Of a DNA stretch of 64,000 bases, positions 34,304 through 45,400 are shown piece by piece. The translations under genes and the position numbers were made by a program. The notes under the pieces were generated by a model. The model ran no database searches. It was not told the DNA's origin and saw only the letters and a list, made by a program, of their open reading frames with translations. Source of the stretch: Plantago major (lineage: Eukaryota > Streptophyta > Magnoliopsida > Lamiales > Plantaginaceae); the NCBI GenBank assembly GCA_026545765.1, contig JAIFAC010000290.1, forward strand, positions 1 through 64,000. The letters are read 5' to 3'. Position 1 is the stretch's first letter. Each line of letters begins with the position of its first letter.

Positions 34304-35627
34304 TCATGTATGATTCTGAAGAATCGAATTCATCTCACTATCAATCGCTTCTTTCCAGAGATCAGAATCTGCTGATGAGATGGCCTCTTTATAGGTCACC
34401 GGATCCTTATCTACAATGTAGGTTAGAAAATCCGGACCAAAGGTTTTTGCTGTCCTAGCCCTCTTGCTACGTCTAGGTTCTTCAACTTCCCTTTGAGGTT
34501 TCGACTCCCCCACATTTGTCGCCTCTTTGTTGTCCTTCAAGTCCACAATAGTAGACCGACAAATGTAAGGAAAAGTCCCCTCAAAGAAAGAAGCATCTCT
34601 TGCTTCAATAATAGTATTAATGTGCATCTCCGAATTATCTGATTTATGAATCAGAAACCTATATGCACTACTATCTTGAGCATATCCTATAGACACGCAA
34701 TCTACCATTTTAGGTCCAATTCGAGTCCTCTTAGGAGGAGGAATAGGAACCTTTGCTAGACACCCCCACACTTTAAGAAATTTATAAGAAGGTGCATGAG
34801 GTGTTTTGTCTAGCCTTTTATGTGGTAGCCTATTTAGGATGTAATTTAGGGGAAGCAAAGCTCCCCCAAAGTGCAGGGTGCCCTAAACTAACAATATGGA
34901 ATTCATCATCTCTTTAAGGGTCCTATTCTTCCTCTCAACAATTCTGTTTTGTTGAGGGGGGTAAGGCAGTTGTTTGATGAATGATTTCATTTCGGCACAA
35001 TTGAGCGAATGGAGACTCATATGCTCCACCTCTATCGCTCCTCAACATTTTAATCTTCTTACCAAGTTGATTTTCAACTTCAGTCATATAACGCACAAAC
35101 ATGTCAATTGCTTCATCTTTACTTCTCATTAAGTAAACATAGCAATATCTTGTGCAATCATCGATAAAAGTGACGAAGTAACTTTTACCACCTCGTGATT
35201 GGACATACTTTAAATCACAAACATCAGTATGTACTAAATCCAATGGCTCCGAACTTCTTTCAATAGAACGGAAAGATGATTTTGCTAATTTTGCTTCGAC
35301 ACAAGTCTCACACTTGTATTGTTTATCAATGTTAAATTTGGGTAGTAGGTCAAGTGATATTAATTTTTGTAAACTTTTATGATTCACATGACCTAACCTA
35401 CCATGCCATAAATTAAAAGAATCGGGCAAGTAAGCAAATTTAACATACTCATTGGCCTCTTGGGCAACATTCTTTCCATCTGAGCTGGTGGAAGCCCCAG
35501 TTACATTTGCGCCATAAGGCTTAGTACCAGGAATTACAGTAGTAGCAACCATCTTAAACAAATTATCACAAAAGTAACCTTGTCTGTCGAGAGCCATCCT
35601 TGGTAAGGATAAATTTATCAGCCTCAA
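34304..35627 (-). pseudogene. PABP copia integrase
   Basis: Minus-strand integrase. The GAG-pre-integrase block (LWHGRLGHVN, C-E-T-C) is at about 35420-35300. The core has the first Asp in LVHTDVCD and the second in LRSDRGGAYES. A frameshift after PPSTKQN destroys the expected Glu block near 34940. The C-terminal part (34858-34304) continues with VWGCLAKV, ending in a linker before RT. Confidence 0.88.
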
Positions 35628-35639
35628 AACACTGACGAA

Positions 35640-36992
35640 AACCTTTCTTGTTCAGCATATATAGATCCAGAAATCAGATTCTTGCGGATCTCAGGCACGT
35701 GGAGTACTTGATGAAATTGCTCCTTCCCAGATGTCAGCTTAAGGGCCACAGTACCCTTTCCAGCAACCATTGCCACAACAGAGTTTCCCATGTAGCACAC
35801 CTCATTGGTTAGAGGTTGATAAGTCTTAAACATCCATTTCTTTGCACAAATGTGTCGAGTGGCCCCAGTGTCCACCCACCAGTCCATGGAGTTTCCCCCA
35901 ACAAAGTTCACTTCGGAAACAACAACACTTATATGCATTTCCTCCGTTCCTTGAGTAATACCCACACTACCAGTAACAACAATATTAGCTTGGTCAGCCC
36001 TTTTGTTGTTATTACCATTTCCATTACCATTAGGGTTATTATTGCCATTTTTATTATTTCTTTGGTTTCTGTTGTTGTGGTTATTGTTACGATTGTTACT
36101 ATGATTGTTATTAGCACGATCGTTACAATCTTTAGCCTTGTGGCCTTGTCTACCACATACATAGCAATCCCCAACCCACCTCTGGTTTGGAGCAGAAGTC
36201 TTGGGAATTCGACGCTTTCTCTTGGAAGCTCGAGAGCTTTACCTCAACAACATTAGCCTTAGAAACATTAGTATATGGCGTCTTGTGACCTTTCTCACAT
36301 CACTTTCAATCCTCAGCTTTAGGATCAAATCTTCAAGGGTCATTTCCTTCTTCTTATGTTTCAGGTAGTGCTTGAAATCATCCCAAGAAGGAGAAAGTTT
36401 CTCTATCATCAACGTAACTTGTAGGGGATCATTGATCGCCATGCCCTCAACGGCCAAGTCATGATAGATCCTTTGAAGCTCTTCAGCCTGCTCAAGCATA
36501 GGCTTGGCATCCAACATCCTATAATCGTGGAAACATGCAGAAACAAATTTCTTAGAGCCAGCATCTTCCACAGTATACTTCTTGAGCAGTGATTCCCAAA
36601 GTTCTTTTGCAGTTTTTTTCTCATAAAAAAATTGATACAAGGAATCATCAAGACTCAGAAGTATAGTGTGGCGACACAAATAGTCGTTGTTTTCCCACAC
36701 TTTTGCGTTTCACGGTATTAGGATCAGCCATATCCACCAGGTTTGTCCTCGAGATAAGCCGGACAAGTTGGAAGCGATAAGATAAAGACCATTTTTTCTT
36801 TCCACAGTTTAAAATTATTTCCTCCCTTAAACTTTTTCGGTTGATCAAATTGACCAAACTGGATAGGGCGAGTGGGCATTTGTCCAAACTGGAAAGGCCC
36901 GTGAATCACGGTATTAGCACCAGTAGGAGGAACATTTTCGGGACCGTTGTTCCCGGGAGCATTGTTGGTGGAGTTTCCATCAGTGGCCATTG
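35640..36992 (-). pseudogene. PABP copia gag and protease
   Basis: The start Met at about 36988 (MATDGNSTNN) is followed by a Pro/Gly-rich N-terminus and the FKLWKEKM block. The UBN2-like middle (36700-36239) has SKKFVSACF and LSPSWDDF. A clear CCHC zinc knuckle ([14 protein letters not shown]) lies near 36170-36128, then an Asn-rich linker. The protease-like block at 35965-35624 has [12 protein letters not shown], an Asp-Thr-Gly motif. Frameshifts separate the pieces. Confidence 0.85.
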
Positions 36993-37059
36993 TTATACAA
37001 TTGGACTGAAAACAGTTAGTAACCAAACTATGAAAAATCACACAAATTTAGCTTAAGAT

Positions 37060-37882
37060 TGTTGGTTCCGGTTAGCACTTTGCAAGAAAGGTCAGTATAA
37101 TATATGTAATGGAATTACAAGAGGAAAGATGATTACACTTACTACAACTGGTTACAAGTTTAGAGATTAAAGAGAATTATTCGGATTAAATCCTGGATGA
37201 GACAGCAGTGTGACCACTTCCCCTTAAGCTGAATTTGCCCGCCTTAGTAAGCTTCAGGCCTTCCTCGGACAATCAGCTCCCAAGGTACAACGCCCAATCT
37301 CAGCAACTACTGGAAGCTCAATAATAGAAGCTCCGTCGAACTTTAGTAGTGAAGAAACTCTCGAATTATCTATGATGTAGAAGATTGAGTGTATAAGAGA
37401 AGAGATGATAGGTTTTCTAGATATGTGATTTCATATGGGGAATAGACATCCTTTTATAGCCTCACAAGAGTAGCTCAAGGGTTTAATAAGTATCTTCTTT
37501 ATTATACTTATTAACACATAGCATCGATGGAGTTCTGAAACTACTACCATTAGTGAAGAGTTACAAGTCACTTATTAACTCTTTAGTAATTGACTCCTAG
37601 TAATGGAGTAAAATTGAAGACCAACCATCAATGAACTCAAGTTTCCTTCATTTTTTCCCACGTGTGATAATTTATCAACCACACCACATTGAGCCAATTT
37701 AACTTTCACACCAAGAATTGGTTTCTCGCATGTCTTCCACCATTACGAAGCTTGCGCAACCCACTTCGTAACGAGCTAAGAGCAAGAAAAACCGTGCGGT
37801 GGAACCTATTTAAATTATTGTCCAATTCTCCACTTAACACCAACAAATTAAGAAATGGCTTTAACAAACCAATTCTCCAAAA
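37060..37882 (-). repeat. 5' LTR of PABP copia
   Basis: Partner of 31478-32294. It begins TGTTGGTTCCGG on the plus strand and ends ctccaaaa, where the other copy has ctccaaca. Confidence 0.88.
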
Positions 37883-38215
37883 TGATCCCTTCTTTGTTCC
37901 TTTGAGGCATCGAGTTCTTAATGAGCAGTTAGCATATCCACTTTTGGGCAAAGTAGGATCTCGGTGAGAGAACATGATCCTTATTGGCTTGTCATTGACA
38001 GGAGTAAAATTTAAAGCCTCCATCCCATATGATGCATCCTGAAGATTGATGAAATTGACGTAAGCATAACCGAGTGACAATCTCTTGGTTTGATCCCTAC
38101 AAACCCTAATCGAAAGCACCAGAGCCACCTGACTAAACAGATCAAACAATCTTCTCTCATCCACCGTTGCATCGAGATCACCGATGTAAGCGAAGCACTC
38201 AAAGGATCACCACTC
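37883..38215 (-). pseudogene. PABP pseudogene, RRM1
   Basis: Minus-strand RRM1: LYIGDLDATVDERRL-like start near 38190, then LFDLFSQVA, SLGYAYVNF and PIRIMFSHRDP. It continues past GYAN into damaged RRM2 start sequence and stops at the copia LTR. Reading across the insertion joins KGSF here to ...FGTVLSC at 31450 in the expected order. No start codon or upstream exon is seen; a TRIM-like sequence adjoins at 38216. Confidence 0.88.
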
Positions 38216-38590
38216 ATGTAGTAGAATCCTTCGCCGAATTACGTCGAATGAGTGGACCCCACCAGAAAACTTGTCGTGGTTGCCTGGATATATAGTCATA
38301 CCTGCTGCTATACTAGCCATGATATTCTCACAAGTGATGTGGGATATTCTAACACACCCCCTCACGGGTAGGCTGCGGTTATTCGATTCTACACGTTGAA
38401 TCATAATAACCTCTTTGTGCAAGCCGAAACTATCATCGGCTGAGGCACCCATCATCAACTTGGGCCTACTTTGATACCATAGGTATTTATTACTAACAAA
38501 GAAGTAGGAGTCAGTCGGGAGAGTCCACAATATATTCGAGAGTCCTGAGAGTCGTGCACAATAGACAAACATAGGTAATTTACCTAAAAA
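38216..38590 (-). mobile_element. TRIM-like LTR fragment
   Basis: On the minus strand a short element-like layout is visible: tatggtatcaaagta (Met-tRNA-type primer site) at about 38480-38466, a short non-coding interior, a purine-rich gtgagggggtg, then TGTTAGAATATCCCACATC at about 38356-38338. This resembles a terminal-repeat retrotransposon in miniature. The LTR pair was not aligned, so the call is tentative. Confidence 0.4.
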
Positions 38591-38718
38591 CTATACAATC
38601 TGATTTTTTGCGAATTGGACTTACAATTTGTTTTAAATATTACACAACTCATCATGGCTTCTATGTATCCATCGATCATATTGGTATTTCAAAGTATATT
38701 TTCTATGTTTAGAAAATA

Positions 38719-38915
38719 CTCCCTCGTTCAAGAAATCTTTCCATTTTACTATTACTGCGTTCATTGTCTTGACTTTGACAAATTATAATTAAATTTTCAT
38801 TATCGATTTTATTAAATTATTTAATATTATAGTTTAAGATTAATTCGCGGTCAAAGTTAAAGACAGTTAACCGGTCAAAGTCAAAATGAAATTTTTTTCT
38901 TTAGAACGGAGGGAG
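38719..38915. mobile_element. Stowaway-type MITE
   Basis: A 197-bp element with ends ctccctcgttc and gaacggagggag (reverse complement CTCCCTCCGTTC), flanked by TA on both sides (38717-38718 and 38916-38917). This is the classic Tc1/mariner-derived plant MITE layout. The left end lacks one C of CCG. Confidence 0.88.
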
Positions 38916-39032
38916 TAATGTTCTATGAATAACATAAAATAAAATTATTCATGACAACCTACTTATCCAACAGAAAACACAATATTTAGAAATGTACATA
39001 GAAATCAATTTTATTCATCAAGCAATAAATCA

Positions 39033-39833
39033 CTACTAGAATTTACGGTTTTAGAGACGGAATTATCCGTCGTTAAATAGCGACGAATCGCTATTTTTAG
39101 CGACGGATTAAAGGCGGATTGAGCAATTTTCTCAATCCGTCTCTAATCTGTCGCTAATCCGTCTCTAAATAGGGACGGATTAACTATCCGTCACTAATTA
39201 GAGATGGATAAATTTATCCGTCTCTATTTAGCGATGGATAAATTTATCGTCTCTAATTAAGTTGACCCAAAAAATTTTAAAAAAAAAGAAATAAAATTTA
39301 ACGACAGATAGATTTATCCGTCGCTAATTAGCGACGGATAAATCTATCCGTCGCTAAAATCCTAATATACCTAGATCAAGATTTGCCTCATCCTCTTCCA
39401 CCATCATTCTTCCACGACCACCATCTCCCTTATCCTCCACCACCACCATCTCCCTTCCTCCACCACCTCTCCTTTCACCACCACTACCCGCCTTCCTCTC
39501 CTCCACCACCGCCTTCCACCTCCACTACCCTGCCTCCCTCTCCTCCACCACCCGCCTTCCACCTCCACCACTGCCGTCAACCACCACCACCCCACCATCC
39601 ATGTCCACCACCACCGTCACTCCTTCCTCAGGCCGGATCCAGCGTCGAGATTCTCCAAGATCCGATACTTTTTTTTTAATTTTTTTCTTATTAATTTTGT
39701 AATTTCTTCTTTGTATTAATTATTAAATGTTGTATATTGTATTATTGAATAATGAATATTGAATATTGTATGAAATTTTCGACGAATCGGGAGGCTTTTA
39801 GCGACGGAGCTAAAAGCCTTTTTTTTGGTGGTG
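39033..39833 (+). mobile_element. Small non-autonomous CACTA derivative
   Basis: Begins CACTACTAGAATTTACGG, followed by an array of GCGACGGAT/ATCCGTCGC subterminal repeats to 39355. The interior holds a CCA/CCT-rich stretch. The right end has agcgacggagctaaaagcc and ttttttttggtggtg, a weak match to a CACTA terminus. Sirevirus S2 begins 13 bp beyond. Confidence 0.6.
39383..39679 (+). other. Pro/His-rich low-complexity frame
   Basis: A 98-codon frame of almost only Pro, His, Ser and Leu arises from a CCACC/CTCC-rich tract. It may be a captured 5' exon or simple repeat inside the CACTA derivative. I do not recognise a protein. Confidence 0.4.
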
Positions 39834-39845
39834 AATGTCTATATA

Positions 39846-41529
39846 TGTTGGTCCAGATAACGGCAAAGTAAAAGACTAGAGGGGGGGTGAATAGTCTTTT
39901 AAAACTTTTGTCGATAACAAATGTTTCTCAGATATCTGAATAGATATCTGATACTTAGAATCAGAGTGCGGAAGACTTAATAAAGATAAGTGTAGAAACA
40001 GTTAATAAGTGTGTGTGTGTGTGTTGCTGAAGTATAAATACAGAAACGTAAATGACACAGCAAGTATATTGGTATCTGGAGGTGGCGTAATCCTCCAACT
40101 AATCCACTTGATTATCGAGACCTAGAATTCACTAGAGCAGATAATTGAGATAACCTTACAATAATCCTATTCTAAGATTACGAACAATTGGTTCCCCAAA
40201 TGTTCCCCCGAGTTGTTCCTAGCTTCTTGACCAGTACTTCCTATACTCGAAACCTTTGAGTTATTCCTAGCTTCCCAAGCTAAGTACTTCCTATACTCGA
40301 TAACCTTGGAGTTATTCCTTAGTTTCCCAAATCAAGTACTTCCTATACTCGGTAACCTTGGAGTTATTCACGATTTTCAAACTAAGTACTTCACATACTC
40401 CACCCGGTTTTGGTGTTGGTTTGGTTTGAGTTGTCGGATGGCGTCTTAATAACTTTTGGTTATTGAGATAGCTCTGTGAACTAAGTTACTTAATACACTT
40501 TCTGATATGGTATCTTGTTGATTTCTTGACCCAGAGTCTTATGATATCTGTTCAAGAGAATGAATCTCAGATAGTTGATCTTTTGATTCAACTCCTTCAC
40601 AGATAGCTTTGCTTGTTTAGGATCAGGACACTTAGAACTTCAGTGTTTACTCAAGATCAAAAGCTTTAGTCGCAACAGAAAGCTTTGATAATAAGTAAGA
40701 TGCTTTGAGAGAGTAAGATCAGAGATCGTATGTTTCAGCGTATTCAGTGTTCTGAGTTGTGTTCCGTGTGTTCTCTCAAGTTGTCTAAGTGTTGATATTT
40801 ATAGATGAATTTGAGTGTCGTTTGAATAGTATCCGTTAGGCTCAAATTCAAACTATCGATATCATGCATAATCTTTATGTGAGTTTTGTCTTCTTCTCAG
40901 AAGTTGCCGTTGCTTTTATTCAGACATCTCTGTCCGTGCATTAAATGCTTTGTACTATACTTTTTGTCTTGTAGTGTCAACGGAACTATGCTTTGTATCA
41001 GAAACCAGTGTTATCTGATTCTTTGCACGTCCTTATCTTCATTCTTCAGATACCACTTGTTATTCATTGAAACAACTTTGTTTTCAATATATGTTTCTTT
41101 TTCAGAAACGTGGTTAATGCTCAAGGTATCTGAGAATAGATATCTGTGGACACTTTCCTTGTTTTCAGATATGTATCTCATTTCTCAGATATCTCTTGTG
41201 ACCTGATTTGTTTGAAACTGTTCGCGTCTACAAGGTATCTGGCTAAGATATCTGAATAACAGATTCAGTAATCTTGTGCAGTTTTCTTCAAATCTTCAAA
41301 TATTGTTGAGCTTTCTGCTTGGATGTCTTCTTCTTGGTCTTCTCTTCATAAAATAAAAATTACATTTTGAGACCTAACATCCTATACAAGATTAGCTAGA
41401 CTATCATACTTAGTGGGTTTCCTCTTTTACAATGTTCAAGTGAACGAGTACTAATCACCTTTACGAGACTAAGATAAGTCATCATGTTTGAACAAAATCT
41501 AAGCAGATATTCTAACAAAATATCTAACA
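39846..41529 (-). repeat. 3' LTR of S2
   Basis: Plus-strand reading TGTTGGTCCAGATAACGG...ATATCTAACA, 1684 bp. It keeps most CAG/CTG sites that read as CG or ACG in the partner LTR. Confidence 0.93.
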
Positions 41530-41545
41530 AATTTCCCCATTTTGA
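41530..41545 (-). other. Polypurine tract of S2
   Basis: aatttccccattttga, whose reverse complement is tcaaaatggggaaatt, directly inside the 3' LTR. It matches the S1 tract in position and type. Confidence 0.8.
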
Positions 41546-42428
41546 TCGGTCAGCGATGACTATCTTCCTATTACAAATCTGGATGAAACAATCCACCACT
41601 TAATCATTTCTTGAGATCTTTCAAATCATATAATTAAGTGCGAGAAAGTAGACATCAACGAATCACAAGTGTGATCTATCTTTGACAAGTTATCTTTTAT
41701 AGAATACTATCGAGAGTAAGTTCTTGGATAAGTCATGACTTAAGATTACAGATAACTTTGTCTGAGAATACGATTGAGCTCGATCGGCAAAAATACAAAA
41801 GCTACATAGTAAATTAGGACAACGGAGTAACGAGCTCCAAGTAAACATCTAATAGACTAGTCTTCAAGTCTTCAATCTTGAGTCTTCAACGGTGTTTCTA
41901 TGGATCGATGCGCAAATTTCCTATCTCAAACCTTTTGATGTCATCGAATAATCATAAAGAAGAGTTACAAGCATCTACTGTTCTCTGGCAAATCCAGATT
42001 TCTTTATAGGTTTTGGTAGGATTTTTCTTTGAAAAATGCTTGACCCATAGGTACTTTCCCCATTTCGGGCATGCTCTATTACGATGTCGAAAGTTTGAAG
42101 TATTCATAGATAATCTTGAGATATCGATGTTACCCTGTATTGATCTTACATCGGATAGAGCGACTCATATGGTTCCACAAGTCTTGGTCTTGTACTGTTC
42201 TGTGATATTGAATCTTGTGCACATCATCGGCTTTCCATATGGACAATCATCGAGAGGTCCTTCTTCATGGCTTGATTCTCTTGACAACTTCAAAATCGAC
42301 CATGCTTTGATGTGATTGGTGTTGATCAAGGTAGGTTTGTTCTTTCTCCATGCCATAAAATGTTTGAGGATTGGTTAAAATCTTGAATTTACCAATAGAT
42401 GCTTAAGTTCCGAATCCGATAGCCATTT

Positions 42429-45400
42429 TTAGATTGATGCACTGTGAGCGGAGGAATCATTGTCATACTTCACATACTCAATTTTGGCTTCTTCTGGCCT
42501 GAGTGGAAGTTGACTTTGTCTTTGTTCAGCTCTCAGTCTGTTCCTTTTCTGTCTTGAATTCTCCTTGGGGTTGTTGCTTGAAGAACTGCCACCATGGATA
42601 GACTTGGTATTTCCAGAGGGTGTTTTAGCTGCTTGTGGCTTTGCAGCTATGGGCTCAGTTAGGCTTTCAAGTTTCCTTTTTCTGGGAAGAGGAGCTTCAT
42701 CTTCATCAGTCTCTTCATCATCTTCATCAAGATAGATCAATGAGAAATCTTATTTCTTAGGTATGGAACAGGGCACCTTGTGAGATCTTTGCAGCCTTCT
42801 TCATTGCCCTGGGACTTGATTTGACCTTCTTCTTCTTCAGAAGATTCATCAATCCCTCTAACTTGTCTTCTCCTTGGAGCCTTGGTACTCCTTGGAGGTT
42901 TCTGTGCCATGGCCCTTGTTACCATTTTGGTTCCTTCAGTAGGTCTCTGGAAAGCAACTTGGCTTGAGGAGGGTTCATTGATTCTGAGTGGTGGCTGGGA
43001 AGTTTTTCTTCTTCCTTTCTGAGCACTTTGACTCAGTTCTTCTTGTTTTCATCTCCTTCTTCCCATTCCCCCGACTTCGAGGTCCAGATTTGTACTTTCT
43101 TTCCCCCTTAGTCATTGTTGGCTGACTTAGTCTCATAAAGGAATCTGAGAGAGAGTCAAAATGCCCTTGTAAATAGTTGTAGGCAGTGACCAACCGAAGT
43201 TGACTTTGAGTTCTGATTTTGCTTGATAAGTCCGTTGTCCTTATCGGTGAGCTACTTGATGGGCTAGGATGGCATCTGCTTTTCCGGTGTAACTTGCCTC
43301 TTGAAAAGCTTTTTAGCTAAAGACATCATCGTCCCTTATCATTCCGGATCTTTACGAGCAATGACCATGCTAGTAGTTCTCGAGTGATGAGCTCGGTGAA
43401 CTTTCTCATTCGAGAGGGAGGCGATTACTTCCTTGTTACGTGAAGACATCTCCTTATTGAGCGGCCGATTTGGTACACTGCTCATGTATTCATGGGAGTG
43501 GGCGTTTGGCGGTTTGTTGAAGATTGTAGGAGCAATCAACTTTCTTTTCAAGTGAGAAACCGCTAAATGTTCATGGCGGTTTCTGCCCAATCTTGTCTTC
43601 TTCATCATCGAGTGATTATCGATGATCTTCATCCTCTTGGACATTTTCATCAATCGTATCAAGTCGGCAACCATCTCGAGATTGGTTTCTTTCCTTTACG
43701 GGAGGAGGATGGTACTTCTTTGAAGATGATCTGACCTTAGCATCATGCTTAACTTGGATACTTGTTGATGTCAGTGTTTGTCGTTTAGCATTATGACATC
43801 CTTTAGTTCTTCAACCGCATAGTAAGCATTGATTTCTTTGAGGTATTGATCTTCTAGTTGATCAAGCTTTTCTGGATTGAGCTATTTGATCTTCCGATTG
43901 AAGATGTAGCTGTTTTCTTCTTCCACGGTTATGCGAGTTGAGCACTTGAGTGCGAGTGTTTAATATTTTCGATTGATTTCCTCGAGCTCGACTTCTTGTT
44001 ACGTAATGCTGCGTGTTGGTTAGAAGATGGATGAGTAGATTTACGAGGTGATGAAGGCGGAGATTTACGTGAAGTCTTCTCGGTTTGCTTTTCGGATTGA
44101 GGCAATGTTTTTACGTGAAATTCCTCCGGTCCACAGTGCGGGGCATCATCATCATCCTTTTGTCATTATCATCCTTTTGGTGATGGTCGTGGGAGGTTCA
44201 TCAAAGTAATTTGCATTCATTTCTTCCTCCTCATCATCTTGAGATACAAGATTGATCACTTAGGGATAGTGATCTTACGCTTAACTTCTTCTTGTTAGGA
44301 AGGTATGAATTGCAGTGCAGGCGGGGCGGCTTGAATGCCATCTGTAATCTTGTCGACCATCTGCTGTTCAAAGGCGTGTATCAAACTATCGCCACTTCTC
44401 TGGAAAAGTCCTTGTGTAGTAGTATGGCAGAATGTTGTTACATGGGAACATTGCTTGGACATCGTTTCGGTCAAGAGCTCGTGCTCGTCTGGTTGGTTGA
44501 TCGATTATTCTCAATATTTCGAGAGATCGAGCACCTTAACCGCCATTTCATGAAGCATTGAATATGCTTTGGCAGGGTGTGAGCTTTGAAGAAGTGAAGT
44601 AGGTCCCTTGTTTCTTCAATGGGAACCTGCTTTGCATCTGTTTGAGCCTGAAAGAAAGAGTTTTGAGTGAGTTTCAAAAACTTTTGCAGATATCTGAGTA
44701 GAAGTGTAGTTTAGTTTCTGAGTTACCTGAGTATGAACATCAGGCTCAGATACTTGTTCTACAGAGACGATTGGTGTCTCAGATATCTTGTTGTGAGGTG
44801 GAGACTTGGGAGTCTGGTCCTCATCAACCTTTCTTTCTTGAACCTGAGATAAATACAATACTTAGGAAATAGTTTGAAAGAATCTATGCATAAATATGCT
44901 TTTAATGAATTCTGATTTGAGCTACTTACTTCCTCATCAGGAAGCTCAGATTCATTTTTCTCAGAAACTTGTGCAGTTTCTGGTGTTCTTTCGAGTGATG
45001 TTGCCTCAGGGGCTTCATCAATTTCCATTGATGCAGGGGAACTCACAACTTTATCCCCTTGCATTTCTACCTCTGAAGTAGCCTGTAAGTAGAAAGTATT
45101 GATTATTAGAAGAGATAAAAGATAACCCAGGATGAAGAATACTTATCACTTGATTGTCATATACCTTCAAGTTTGAAGGCTCAGTGATGAGTTCTTCAGA
45201 AACCTTGTTGGTTTCTGGGTTTGTCTCTGGCATTTCTCCTTATCTTCTTCCATCTCAGTTGGAGCCTGTTAGAAACATTTATCATGAATGAGCATACAAA
45301 CATTTTTACTGAAAAATTAGTTCTCTTTAAGAATCATTTACCTGTGGCACAGGCTCAGATTTCTCAAGAGTTGAGGTTGAAGGAACCTCTTTTTCAGTAT

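Larger units (their letters stand above)
31478..37882 (-). mobile_element. Ty1/copia element inside PABP
   Basis: A 6.4-kb element on the minus strand with LTRs of about 820 bp (31478-32294 and 37060-37882), gag, integrase, RT and RNase H. The polypurine-like catgtggggat adjoins the 3' LTR (32295-32306 region). It sits within the coding sequence between RRM1 and RRM2 of the PABP copy. A 5-bp duplication is not evident: tttcg on the left, tgatc on the right. Its frames are less damaged than those of the Sireviruses. It appears to be complete but mutated. Confidence 0.85.

Noticed and set aside
35816-36256. A hydrophobic plus-strand protein of 146 codons
   Set aside because: It is the antisense shadow of the Asn-rich linker and zinc-knuckle region of the copia gag.
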